From contig JBEVWC010000002.1 of NCBI GenBank assembly GCA_040506775.1, positions 372,001 to 436,000 on the forward strand: 64,000 nucleotides of DNA, in the 5' to 3' direction. This document shows positions 7,468 through 15,087 of the stretch, piece by piece (position 1 is the first letter of the stretch; every line of letters starts with the position of its first letter). Source of the DNA: Thiodiazotropha sp040506775 (GTDB taxonomy: Bacteria; Pseudomonadota; Gammaproteobacteria; Chromatiales; Chromatiaceae). The position numbers and the translations under genes were made by a program. The notes under the pieces were generated by a model, which saw only the letters and a program-made list of their open reading frames with translations, did not search any database and was not told the DNA's origin.

Positions 7468-8307
7468 CTATAGCGTACTCACACCCACTTCATACACCCC
7501 GCCTATCACCAGAAATTCAGATTCACCCTTGAGCGTTCCGGGCAGTAGATCCGGAAAGTAGAGCAATTTGGTGGTTGGTACCCGGGCTTCCAGGATGTAG
7601 TCGCCGAATTCATCGGCCCGGGTGCGGTCACTGCTGAAGGAGTTCAGATTGTTGAGGATCATGATGTAACGGCGTTTTTCCGGGCGATCCAGGATTTCAT
7701 ACTCCTTGAGATTGTTGGTGCCACGGAACAGCACCAGCTGTTGTGCGAAACGCCTGCGGGCTTCGTATTGACAGTAGGTGTAGAGCAGATCGAATTGCGC
7801 CTCAAGGGCATTGGTGTTGTAGAGGCCGCGTGCCCGATCATACAGATAGGTTTGATACTGTTCGGAAGACTCATCGCCAAGAGGTCCGTGATGGTTTCTG
7901 GGTCTGAGACCAAAACGTGACTCCACCCAGCTCTTCAATACCGCAGCCTCCTTGCTGTCCGCATCGAACATCCAACCCCGCAGCACACGCAGGTAGTCCG
8001 CTTTGTCGCGTTTGATACAACGGCTGTCGGTGGTGAATCCCGCTTCGTCGAGGTGATCGAGCAAAAATCCCGAGCGCATGTAGTCGTGAAAGTTGTCAGC
8101 GCGGGTTTTGGCGCAATCGATGCCGTCCAGAGCGGTGAAGAGCTCCCGGTGCAGGTGTTTGACACCGTCAATTTCAAGCGGAACGGGATGATGCTGGTAG
8201 GTCAGGCTGCCGAGGATGACGGAGGGCAGGTTGCATCGGTTGATGGAGAGACGTGCATGGCTGGGGAGTGAGGGGGCCTTTTGTAATGTTTGTATGTGTT
8301 CATCCAT
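7468..8307 (-). CDS. draT: NAD+-dinitrogen-reductase ADP-ribosyltransferase DraT
   Basis: DraT transfers ADP-ribose from NAD+ to an arginine of NifH and switches nitrogenase off. The 279-residue product shows the R-S-E pattern of arginine-specific ADP-ribosyltransferases: R195 in LFRGTNN, S223-S226 in NSFSSDRTRADEFG, and E262/E264 in GESEFLV. Length is typical of DraT. The ATG at 8307 is chosen because the family normally begins near this point; an extension to 8343 is possible. The gene is divergent from nifH, and its start codon lies inside the NifA-type site that serves nifH. draG is 3 kb away on the other strand. Confidence 0.93.
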   Translation of the reverse strand: MDEHIQTLQKAPSLPSHARLSINRCNLPSVILGSLTYQHHPVPLEIDGVKHLHRELFTALDGIDCAKTRADNFHDYMRSGFLLDHLDEAGFTTDSRCIKRDKADYLRVLRGWMFDADSKEAAVLKSWVESRFGLRPRNHHGPLGDESSEQYQTYLYDRARGLYNTNALEAQFDLLYTYCQYEARRRFAQQLVLFRGTNNLKEYEILDRPEKRRYIMILNNLNSFSSDRTRADEFGDYILEARVPTTKLLYFPDLLPGTLKGESEFLVIGGVYEVGVSTL

Positions 8308-8310
8308 ACA
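8295..8310 (+). promoter_or_regulatory. NifA-type site upstream of nifH, overlapping draT start
   Basis: TGT-GTTCATCCAT-ACA matches TGT-N10-ACA and lies 98 bases upstream of the nifH -24 element, a usual distance for NifA with DNA looping. It covers the draT ATG (complement of 8305-8307), so it also sits within the first codons of draT. Confidence 0.72.
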
Positions 8311-8407
8311 ATGACTGGGTATTTGTCGCGAACCTGACCTCATTCTGAACTGCCGCAGCCTCTATTAATTTTAGTAAAAACAATAAGTTAATCGATTATT
8401 TGTTTTT

Positions 8408-8423
8408 TGGCATAGCGATTGCA
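8408..8423 (+). promoter_or_regulatory. Sigma54 -24/-12 promoter of nifHDK
   Basis: TGGCAT-AGCGA-TTGCA is a near-consensus sigma54 promoter with correct GG/GC spacing. It lies in an AT-rich stretch 75 bases before the nifH ATG. Together with the TGT-N10-ACA site upstream it indicates NifA-dependent transcription. Confidence 0.95.
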
Positions 8424-8497
8424 GTTAAGTAATCGTCCAAGTGACCTTAAACGACTCTAGTCACCCAAATGATTCATCAATAGTAAGGAGATCCAAC

Positions 8498-9376
8498 ATG
8501 GCGCTGCGTCAATGTGCAATCTACGGTAAAGGCGGTATTGGTAAGTCCACCACTACCCAGAACCTGGTAGCCGGTCTGGCTGAGCTGGGTAAAAAGGTCA
8601 TGATCGTCGGTTGTGACCCCAAAGCGGACTCTACCCGTCTGATCCTCCACTCCAAAGCACAGAATACCATCATGGAAATGGCAGCGGAAGCTGGCACCGT
8701 TGAGGATCTGGAGCTGGAAGATGTGCTGAAAACCGGTTACGGCGACATCAAGTGCGTCGAGTCCGGTGGTCCTGAGCCGGGCGTCGGTTGTGCCGGCCGC
8801 GGCGTTATCACCGCGATCAACTTCCTCGAAGAGGAAGGCGCCTACGAAGACGATCTCGACTTCGTGTTCTATGACGTACTGGGTGACGTGGTGTGTGGTG
8901 GTTTCGCCATGCCCATCCGCGAGAACAAGGCCCAGGAAATCTACATCGTATGCTCCGGTGAGATGATGGCCATGTACGCCGCCAACAACATCTCCAAGGG
9001 TATCGTGAAGTACGCCAACTCCGGTGGTGTGCGTCTGGCTGGTCTGATCTGCAACAGCCGTAACACCGATCGTGAGGACGAGCTGATCATCGCCCTGGCC
9101 GAGAAGCTGGGTACCCAGATGATTCACTTCGTGCCCCGCGACAACGTGGTGCAGCGTGCTGAGATCCGTCGTATGACCGTCATCGAGTACGATCCGGCTG
9201 CCAAGCAGGCTGATGAGTACCGCAACCTCGCGCAGAAGATCATCGACAACAAGATGCTGGTGATCCCGACTCCCTGCACCATGGACGAGCTGGAAGAGCT
9301 GCTGATGGAATTCGGCATCATGGACGAAGAGGACGAGAGCATCATCGGCCAGACTGCTGCGTCTGAGAAAGCATAA
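8498..9376 (+). CDS. nifH: Nitrogenase iron protein NifH
   Basis: NifH is the homodimeric 4Fe-4S ATPase that passes electrons to the MoFe protein and also acts in FeMo-cofactor and P-cluster assembly. The 292-residue product has the P-loop GKGGIGKST (residues 10-18), cluster ligands Cys98 and Cys133, and Arg101 in GCAGRG, the site ADP-ribosylated by DraT. The ATG at 8498 follows AAGGAG by 7 bases; an in-frame upstream ATG-like start at 8441 is not needed. It is the first gene of nifHDK, and a strong intergenic hairpin follows it. Codon use is strongly biased to C/G-ending codons, as in other highly expressed nif genes. Confidence 0.99.
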   Translation: MALRQCAIYGKGGIGKSTTTQNLVAGLAELGKKVMIVGCDPKADSTRLILHSKAQNTIMEMAAEAGTVEDLELEDVLKTGYGDIKCVESGGPEPGVGCAGRGVITAINFLEEEGAYEDDLDFVFYDVLGDVVCGGFAMPIRENKAQEIYIVCSGEMMAMYAANNISKGIVKYANSGGVRLAGLICNSRNTDREDELIIALAEKLGTQMIHFVPRDNVVQRAEIRRMTVIEYDPAAKQADEYRNLAQKIIDNKMLVIPTPCTMDELEELLMEFGIMDEEDESIIGQTAASEKA

Positions 9377-9392
9377 GCCAAAGAGATGACGT

Positions 9393-9412
9393 CGGCCCCC
9401 GCATGGGGGCCG
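9393..9412 (+). terminator. nifH-nifD intergenic stem-loop
   Basis: CGGCCCCC-GCAT-GGGGGCCG forms an 8-bp GC-only stem 16 bases after the nifH stop. A T-rich stretch follows only 17 bases later, so this is more likely an mRNA-stabilising or partial termination element raising NifH over NifDK than a full terminator. Confidence 0.75.
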
Positions 9413-9447
9413 GTATCGACCGATCGTTTTTTTCAAAACCTGTGCAT

Positions 9448-9461
9448 CCACGGATTAGTGG
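9448..9461 (+). promoter_or_regulatory. nifD leader mini-hairpin CCAC-GGATTA-GTGG
   Basis: A 4-bp stem closes a GGATTA loop 21 bases upstream of the nifD ATG, followed by GGCAGGTGAAGGAGAAC. Nearly the same block (CAC-AGATTA-GTG, then GGCAGGAGAAC) precedes nifK at 11051. The shared loop sequence suggests a conserved leader; function is inferred only. Confidence 0.45.
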
Positions 9462-9482
9462 TGGCAGGTGAAGGAGAACATT

Positions 9483-10964
9483 ATGTCAGCTATGACACGC
9501 GAAGAGACCGAAGCCCTCATCCAGGAGGTGCTTGAAGTCTATCCTGAGAAGGCAAAGAAAGACCGCGCCAAGCATCTCACGGTCAATGACCAGGAGATCG
9601 AGCAGTCCAAGAAGTGCATCACTTCCAACCGTAAGTCCCTGCCGGGCGTCATGACCATCCGTGGTTGCGCCTACGCCGGTTCCAAGGGTGTGGTGTGGGG
9701 CCCGATCAAGGACATGATCCATATTTCTCACGGCCCGGTTGGCTGTGGCCAGTACTCCCGTGCCGGTCGTCGCAACTACTACGTGGGCGCCACCGGTATC
9801 AACACCTTCGGCACCATGAACTTCACCTCCGACTTCCAGGAGAAGGATATCGTCTTCGGCGGCGACAAGAAGCTGTCCAAGATCATGAGTGAGATCGAAG
9901 AGCTGTTCCCCCTGAACAAGGGCATCACCGTGCAGTCCGAGTGCCCGATCGGTCTGATCGGCGACGATATCGAAGCGGTCTCCAAGAAGACCTCTAAAGA
10001 GATCGAGAAGCCTGTGGTTCCGGTCCGTTGCGAGGGCTTCCGCGGTGTTTCCCAGTCTCTGGGTCATCACATCGCCAACGACGCCGTTCGCGACTGGGTC
10101 CTGCACAACCGCGACAACGACACCAGCTTCCAGGGTACCGACTACGATGTCACCATCATCGGTGACTACAACATCGGTGGTGACGCCTGGTCCTCGCGTA
10201 CCCTGCTCGAAGAGATGGGTCTGCGTGTCATTGCTCAGTGGTCCGGTGACGGCACCCTGGCCGAGATGGAGAACACTCCCAAGGCCAAGCTTAACCTGCT
10301 CCACTGCTACCGCTCCATGAACTACATCTCCCGTCACATGGAAGAGAAGTACGGGATTCCGTGGATGGAGTACAACTTCTTCGGTCCCACCAAGATCGAG
10401 GAATCCCTGCGTAAGATCGCCGCTTTCTTTGACGAGACCATTCAGGCCAATGCCGAGAAGGTCATCGAGAAGTACAAGGCTGAGTACGAAGCAGTCATCG
10501 CCAAGTACCGTCCGCGTCTCGAAGGCAAGCGTGTGATGCTCTACGTCGGCGGTCTGCGTCCGCGCCACATCATCGGCGCTTACGAAGATCTGGGTATGGA
10601 AGTGGTCGGTACCGGTTATGAGTTCGCTCACAACGACGACTACGACCGCACCATCAAAGAGATGGGTAATGCTACCCTGATCTACGATGATGTTACCGGC
10701 TACGAGTTCGAGGAATTTGTCAAGAAGGTCAAACCTGACCTGATCGGCTCTGGCATCAAGGAAAAGTACATCTTCCAGAAGATGGGCATCCCCTTCCGTC
10801 AGATGCACTCCTGGGATTATTCCGGTCCCTATCACGGTTACGACGGCTTCGCCATCTTCGCCCGTGATATGGATATGACGCTGAACAATCCCTGCTGGAA
10901 CAAAATCCAGGCACCCTGGCTGAAGGGTGAGGAAGAGGCAACGGCCGCTGCGGCCGGCGCCTGA
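9483..10964 (+). CDS. nifD: Nitrogenase MoFe protein alpha chain NifD
   Basis: NifD is the alpha subunit of dinitrogenase, holding FeMo-cofactor and half of each P-cluster ligand set. The 493-residue product has the P-cluster cysteines in RGCAYAG, GPVGCGQ and SECPIG. The FeMo-cofactor ligands are the Cys in LLHCYRSMNY and the His in RQMHSWDYSGPYHG. The ATG at 9483 follows AAGGAG by 6 bases; a start at 9468 would only add KENI-type residues. Length and motifs are those of Group I/II Mo-nitrogenases. A GC-rich stem-loop separates it from nifK. Confidence 0.99.
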   Translation: MSAMTREETEALIQEVLEVYPEKAKKDRAKHLTVNDQEIEQSKKCITSNRKSLPGVMTIRGCAYAGSKGVVWGPIKDMIHISHGPVGCGQYSRAGRRNYYVGATGINTFGTMNFTSDFQEKDIVFGGDKKLSKIMSEIEELFPLNKGITVQSECPIGLIGDDIEAVSKKTSKEIEKPVVPVRCEGFRGVSQSLGHHIANDAVRDWVLHNRDNDTSFQGTDYDVTIIGDYNIGGDAWSSRTLLEEMGLRVIAQWSGDGTLAEMENTPKAKLNLLHCYRSMNYISRHMEEKYGIPWMEYNFFGPTKIEESLRKIAAFFDETIQANAEKVIEKYKAEYEAVIAKYRPRLEGKRVMLYVGGLRPRHIIGAYEDLGMEVVGTGYEFAHNDDYDRTIKEMGNATLIYDDVTGYEFEEFVKKVKPDLIGSGIKEKYIFQKMGIPFRQMHSWDYSGPYHGYDGFAIFARDMDMTLNNPCWNKIQAPWLKGEEEATAAAAGA

Positions 10965-10973
10965 TCCGAGTGA

Positions 10974-11006
10974 CAGACGGGTCGGGTGACGAACCCGATC
11001 CGTCTG
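10974..11006 (+). terminator. nifD-nifK intergenic stem-loop
   Basis: CAGACGGGTCGGGT and ACCCGATCCGTCTG pair over 14 bp with one G-U wobble around a GACGA loop. There is no T-tract, so it is probably an mRNA processing or stability element rather than a terminator. Confidence 0.7.
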
Positions 11007-11050
11007 GCAAGCCAAGGCAGAACGAATTAATTATTGTCTGAGCCGTTGTT

Positions 11051-11062
11051 CACAGATTAGTG
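11051..11062 (+). promoter_or_regulatory. nifK leader mini-hairpin CAC-AGATTA-GTG
   Basis: This copy of the nifD-type leader block lies 19 bases before the nifK ATG and is followed by GGCAGGAGAAC with the Shine-Dalgarno sequence. The stem is only 3 bp, so the conserved GATTAGTGG sequence may matter more than the fold. Confidence 0.42.
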
Positions 11063-11081
11063 GCGCGGCAGGAGAACTACC

Positions 11082-12653
11082 ATGAGCCAAGTTGTCGATG
11101 ACATCAAACCGAGCTATCCGCTGTTTCGTACCGACGAATACATCGAGACGCTGAAAAACAAGCAGGAATCCTTCGAAGAGAAGCATCCCGAAGACAAGAT
11201 CCAGCAGGTCTTCCAGTGGACCACCACGGAAGAGTACAAAGAGCTGAACTTCAACCGTGAGGCCCTGACCGTCAATCCGGCCAAGGCCTGCCAGCCTCTC
11301 GGCGCCGTGCTTTGCGCCCTGGGTTTCGAGAAGACCCTGCCGTATGTGCACGGTTCTCAGGGTTGCGTGGCCTATTTCCGTACCTACTTCAATCGTCATT
11401 TCAAAGAGCCGGTGGCCTGCGTTTCCGACTCCATGACTGAAGATGCGGCGGTATTCGGTGGTCAGAAGAACATGTTTGATGGTCTGGCCAATGCCAAAGC
11501 CCTCTACAAGCCGGAGATGATCGCTGTTTCCACCACTTGTATGGCCGAGGTTATCGGTGACGACCTGAACGCCTTCATCGGCAACGCCAAGAAGGAAGGT
11601 CACATCGAGGAAGACTTCCCCACACCTTTCGCCCACACCCCGAGTTTCGTGGGTTCCCACACCACTGGTTGGGACAACATGTTCGAAGGTATCCAGCGTT
11701 ACTTCACGCTGAACTACATGGAAGACAAAGAGGTGGGTAGCAACGGCAAGATCAACATCGTGCCGGGTTTTGAAACCTATCTCGGTAACTACCGTGTGAT
11801 GAAGCGCATGATGGAAGAGATGGGTGTTGAGTACAGCCTGCTGTGCGACCCGACTGACGTGCTGGACACCCCGGCCGACGGTTCCTACCGGATGTATGAC
11901 GGTGGTACCCCTCTCGCCGAGATGAAGGATGCCCCGAACGCCATCGATACCCTGTTCCTGCAGCCCTGGCAGTCTGTGAAGAGCCGCAAGTTCACCAAGA
12001 ACACCTGGAAACAGCCGGCTTCCGATATCTCCATCCCGATGGGTCTGGAAGCTACCGACGAGTTCCTGATGAAGGTCTCCGAGCTGACCGGCAAGCCTGT
12101 TTCCGAGTCCCTGACCCGTGAACGTGGCATTCTGGTCGACATGATGACCGACAGCCATGCCTGGCTGCACGGCAAGAAGTTCGGTATCTACGGTGATGCG
12201 GATTTCGTCCTGGGTATGACCAAGTTCCTGCTGGAACTGGGTGCCGAGCCGACTCAGGTGCTCTGCAACCACGCGAACAAGCGTTGGAAAAAGGCTATGG
12301 AGCAGATGCTGTCAGCCTCACCTTATGGCCAGAACAGTGAAGTTCACATCGGTAAGGATCTGTGGCACTTCCGTTCACTGATGTTCACCAACAAGCCTGA
12401 TTTCATGATTGGTAACTCCTACGGCAAGTTCATCCAGCGCGATACCTTGCACAAGGGTAAGGAACACGAAGTTCCGCTGATCCGTATCGGCTTCCCGATC
12501 TTCGATCGTCACCACATGCATCGTGATACCACCCTGGGTTACGAAGGCGCCATGTACATGCTGAAGACCCTGGTCAATGCTGTGCTTGAGCGTCTCGACG
12601 AAGAAACCCGCGGCATGGGCACGACGGACTACAACTACGACCTGGTACGTTGA
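11082..12653 (+). CDS. nifK: Nitrogenase MoFe protein beta chain NifK
   Basis: NifK is the beta subunit of dinitrogenase and supplies the second set of P-cluster ligands. The 523-residue product has the cysteines in AKACQPLG, GSQGCVAYFR and STTCMAEVIGDD. The long N-terminal extension (about 50 residues rich in charged residues) that wraps NifD is present, as in Azotobacter-type NifK. The ATG follows GGAGAACTACC. A long hairpin with a repeat-like flank follows the stop and may limit read-through into nifT. Confidence 0.99.
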   Translation: MSQVVDDIKPSYPLFRTDEYIETLKNKQESFEEKHPEDKIQQVFQWTTTEEYKELNFNREALTVNPAKACQPLGAVLCALGFEKTLPYVHGSQGCVAYFRTYFNRHFKEPVACVSDSMTEDAAVFGGQKNMFDGLANAKALYKPEMIAVSTTCMAEVIGDDLNAFIGNAKKEGHIEEDFPTPFAHTPSFVGSHTTGWDNMFEGIQRYFTLNYMEDKEVGSNGKINIVPGFETYLGNYRVMKRMMEEMGVEYSLLCDPTDVLDTPADGSYRMYDGGTPLAEMKDAPNAIDTLFLQPWQSVKSRKFTKNTWKQPASDISIPMGLEATDEFLMKVSELTGKPVSESLTRERGILVDMMTDSHAWLHGKKFGIYGDADFVLGMTKFLLELGAEPTQVLCNHANKRWKKAMEQMLSASPYGQNSEVHIGKDLWHFRSLMFTNKPDFMIGNSYGKFIQRDTLHKGKEHEVPLIRIGFPIFDRHHMHRDTTLGYEGAMYMLKTLVNAVLERLDEETRGMGTTDYNYDLVR

Positions 12654-12691
12654 TCCTTTCAGGATCAACCAGTTTTGAGTTGTAAGTGTTA

Positions 12692-12740
12692 AGTTTTGAG
12701 TTGAAGTTAGGTGGGCACATGCCCACCTCAACTCAAAACT
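12692..12740 (+). repeat. Long hairpin repeat after nifK
   Basis: An inner stem (AGGTGGGCA / TGCCCACCT) is enclosed by an outer 12-bp stem (AGTTTTGAGTTG / CAACTCAAAACT), with a bulge of five bases on one side. The arms contain an ACTCAAAACTC motif repeated again at 12750-12762 and, in a related form, at 23308-23339. It looks like a dispersed repeat inserted within the nif operon; it could attenuate transcription. Confidence 0.7.
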
Positions 12741-12785
12741 CATAACTAGAAACTCAAAACTCCCGAACGAAGTGAGGTAGAAATC

Positions 12786-13001
12786 GTGCCGAATGTAATG
12801 ATACGTGTGAAAGACGGCGGCGGTCTCCTGTTCTATATCGCCAAGAAGGACCAGGAGGATGAGATCGCACATGTCGAGAAGGATACCGACACAGAGTGGG
12901 GTGGTGAGGTGGAACTGACCGATGGTTCGAAGTACTACATCGATCCCATCAGTCCCCGACCGAGCTTTCCGACAACCCTGCGTTTCAAGCGTGCTGAATA
13001 A
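12786..13001 (+). CDS. nifT: NifT/FixU
   Basis: This 71-residue protein is a typical NifT: it starts MPNVMIRV, contains a short Gly/Leu segment, and ends with the conserved RPSFPTTLRFKR block. The biochemical role of NifT is not known; it is co-located with nifHDK in many diazotrophs. GTG at 12786 is the start, preceded by GAGGTAG. It is separated from nifK by 132 bases containing a hairpin repeat, and followed 19 bases later by a ferredoxin gene. Confidence 0.93.
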   Translation: MPNVMIRVKDGGGLLFYIAKKDQEDEIAHVEKDTDTEWGGEVELTDGSKYYIDPISPRPSFPTTLRFKRAE

Positions 13002-13020
13002 GTTGTAACAGGAGAAAATT

Positions 13021-13215
13021 ATGGCCTACCAGATTGTACGTGATGTTTGTACGGCTTGCGGCGATTGTGAGCCGGTTTGCCCGACCCAGTCGATCGTGCC
13101 TTTCAAAGGCGTCTACAAGATCGATGCGGAAACCTGCACCGAATGCGAAGGCGACCATGACGTCCCGCAATGTCTCGATGTCTGCATGGAAGACGACTGC
13201 ATCATCCCTGTCTGA
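13021..13215 (+). CDS. 2[4Fe-4S] ferredoxin
   Basis: This 64-residue ferredoxin has one standard motif, C-x2-C-x2-C-x3-C-P (CTACGDCEPVCP), and a second with an inserted loop (CTECEGDHDVPQCLDVC), as in the Alv-type and FdxN-type bacterial ferredoxins. Such proteins donate low-potential electrons in nitrogen fixation or FeMo-cofactor synthesis. It is preceded by AGGAGAAAATT and ATG. A stem-loop follows, then nafY. Whether it serves NifB, NifH or another enzyme cannot be told from sequence. Confidence 0.9.
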   Translation: MAYQIVRDVCTACGDCEPVCPTQSIVPFKGVYKIDAETCTECEGDHDVPQCLDVCMEDDCIIPV

Positions 13216-13244
13216 TTCAGTCTCCGGTTTTTGCGTGTAACACA

Positions 13245-13270
13245 ACCGGAGTGGTTTTCGCCACTCCGGT
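13245..13270 (+). terminator. Stem-loop between ferredoxin and nafY
   Basis: ACCGGAGTGG-TTTTCG-CCACTCCGGT is a perfect 10-bp stem. There is no following T-tract and the next start is 33 bases away, so partial termination or RNA processing is more likely than full termination. Confidence 0.7.
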
Positions 13271-13303
13271 GATTGACAGAAGAATTACTGCGAGGTGCCA
13301 ACG

Positions 13304-14011
13304 ATGAGTTCATCACCCATTTCTGACGAAATAGCGTTGCGGATCGGCTTGGCAGCCCGCGAACTACCGGACACCAATGCAGCGCGTCTGCTCAAGGTGC
13401 TCGATGACGCCGTCGGACTGCCCCCGACCCGGGAGAGTCTGGATACCCTGACCGTCAAGACCCTGAAACAGGCCTGTGAGGGTGAATTCTCCGACGTGGA
13501 CGCAGCCGCCCTCAAATCCGCATTGGCCTGCCTGAAAGGGGAGGTTGGCGGAGTCTCCGAGCCGACTCCGGAGCTGGAAGCCTATCAGGACGGGGATATG
13601 CCCAACAGCCTGCGTATTGCCTGCGCCTCCAACAAGGGTGAGATGCTGGATGGGCATTTCGGATCCTGTCGCAAATTCCTCATCTACCAGGTTTCCTCTG
13701 AGTCGAATCGCTTGATCGACATCCGTGGCACCGAAGGTGACAAGGAGGCAGAGGATAAAAATGACTACCGCGCGACCCTGATCAGTGACTGTCAGATTTT
13801 GTTTGTCGCCTCCATTGGCGGACCTGCTGCGGCGAAAGTGGTCAAGAAGGGCGCACATCCGATCAAGGTCAAGGACGTAGTGCCGGCACGGGACGAGATC
13901 GTTCGGCTGCAGTCTGTGATTGGTAAGGACGCGCCACCCTGGCTTGCCAAGGTCATGGGCCAGGCACCGGAAGAGCGCATCCGTTTCGAACGCGATGAGG
14001 CAAACGCGTGA
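13304..14011 (+). CDS. nafY: NafY/NifY-type FeMo-cofactor binding protein
   Basis: NafY-type proteins bind FeMo-cofactor and apo-dinitrogenase and act as a cofactor insertase or chaperone. The 235-residue product has two parts: a helical N-terminal domain (residues 1-95) that in NafY contacts apo-NifDK, and a C-terminal dinitrogenase-cofactor-binding domain with DGHFGSCRKFLIY, whose His is the expected cofactor ligand. The ATG at 13304 is favoured over GTG at 13295 because GAGGTG precedes it at good spacing. Its stop overlaps the next start by 4 bases (GTGA). nifY is an alternative name, but the two-domain length fits NafY. Confidence 0.85.
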   Translation: MSSSPISDEIALRIGLAARELPDTNAARLLKVLDDAVGLPPTRESLDTLTVKTLKQACEGEFSDVDAAALKSALACLKGEVGGVSEPTPELEAYQDGDMPNSLRIACASNKGEMLDGHFGSCRKFLIYQVSSESNRLIDIRGTEGDKEAEDKNDYRATLISDCQILFVASIGGPAAAKVVKKGAHPIKVKDVVPARDEIVRLQSVIGKDAPPWLAKVMGQAPEERIRFERDEANA

Positions 14012-14271
14012 TCACCTCCGAGCAACTCGAGCAGATCGGGACGCTCACCCTGGAGCACGCCCCATCCGAATCCACTCTGATCATGCTGCGTGAGCAGTAT
14101 CCGGAACTGCACTTCACCTATTGCATGGATGACGATGTGGTCGCGGCAAAGCCGGTTTATGAAACCGAAATGTTCAACCTCTATCTCATCGACAGCCGTA
14201 ATCACTGCCTGAGTTTTACCCAGGACCAGGAGATCGCGACCGGGGTGGTGGTTGCCGAGATTGATGAATGA
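14008..14271 (+). CDS. Small nif-cluster protein, DUF6129-like
   Basis: This 87-residue acidic protein has an N-terminal helix, then a beta-rich part containing HFTYCMDDDV and MFNLYLIDSRNHC. Small proteins with this pattern occur between nafY and LRV genes in gammaproteobacterial nif clusters, and I believe they are grouped as DUF6129, though I cannot check that here. GTG 14008 overlaps the nafY stop and its own TGA overlaps the LRV start (ATGA), so it is translationally coupled on both sides. Function unknown. Confidence 0.7.
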   Translation: MITSEQLEQIGTLTLEHAPSESTLIMLREQYPELHFTYCMDDDVVAAKPVYETEMFNLYLIDSRNHCLSFTQDQEIATGVVVAEIDE

Positions 14272-15062
14272 CGATACCGGGCATGCTGCAAGGGGAAGAC
14301 GCCACACCGACCGCAGATTGCACGACTTGTCCTCATCAGCAGGATCGCCTACAGAAAGGTCGTTGTCACCCGGGTGATGTCTGCGTGCGTGCCGTCAGCG
14401 GTCGTCAGATCGCCCGATTCTTCAAGATCAATCCGGATCTTGCGGAATTCTACGCTGGCGATGAATTTTGGGAACGGCGAGCAATTGCAGCGCGCTACCT
14501 GTCTCAGCAGAAGCTCCTGCAGATGCTCGATGACCCGGATGAAGTGGTACGCCGTGTTTTGGCGTATCGATTGCCGGTGGATGAACTCGATCCGCTGGTT
14601 CACGATCCGGACCGGGAGGTCAGGATCACTGTGGCAGACAGACTGCCTGCCGAAGAACTTGAGCAACTGGTCAAGGACGAGGACTATCTGGTCAGACAGT
14701 ATGTGGCGAAAAGGATCGTCAAGGGGCGCCTGTTTCGCATGATCACGGATCCGGATCGGGAGGTCAGGAAGACCGTTGCATCACGCTTGCCGGAAGAGAG
14801 CCTGGGTCTGATGATCAATGATCCGGAAGTTGAGATCCGGCGCGTCGTGGCAGAGCGCATCGATCCTGACTATCTGCAGCCACTACTGCTCGATCGTGAT
14901 TGGAGCATCCGGCTTGTAGCCTGTCAGCGCGCCCCACTGCAGATGATTCGTCCGCTCATTGATGATGAGGACGAGGATGTTCGGAGTTGTGTTCAGGAAC
15001 GCCTTGAACAAGCACAATCCGTGAGTCAAACCGTTGAGGACGAAACACCTCCGAACGGTTGA
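14268..15062 (+). CDS. LRV (leucine-rich repeat variant) Fe-S protein
   Basis: The 264-residue product corresponds to the LRV protein of the Azotobacter nif region, whose structure combines a small 4Fe-4S domain with a superhelix of repeats. Cys18, Cys21, Cys33 and Cys39 form the cluster motif. From about residue 70 onward there are about eight repeats of roughly 24 residues built around DPDxEVRxxVAxRLPxExL. The biological role is unknown; a protein-binding surface is likely from the fold. It is tightly packed after the DUF6129-like gene and followed by a glycosyltransferase-like gene 26 bases later. Confidence 0.9.
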   Translation: MTIPGMLQGEDATPTADCTTCPHQQDRLQKGRCHPGDVCVRAVSGRQIARFFKINPDLAEFYAGDEFWERRAIAARYLSQQKLLQMLDDPDEVVRRVLAYRLPVDELDPLVHDPDREVRITVADRLPAEELEQLVKDEDYLVRQYVAKRIVKGRLFRMITDPDREVRKTVASRLPEESLGLMINDPEVEIRRVVAERIDPDYLQPLLLDRDWSIRLVACQRAPLQMIRPLIDDEDEDVRSCVQERLEQAQSVSQTVEDETPPNG

Positions 15063-15087
15063 ACTCGCGCATGACAATTCGGTTGAG

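Noticed and set aside
9486..11015. Long minus-strand frame opposite nifD
   Set aside because: Shadow of biased codon use in nifD; no start signal or family features. The same holds for the frame opposite nifK at 11031-12272 and those opposite nifH and nifV.
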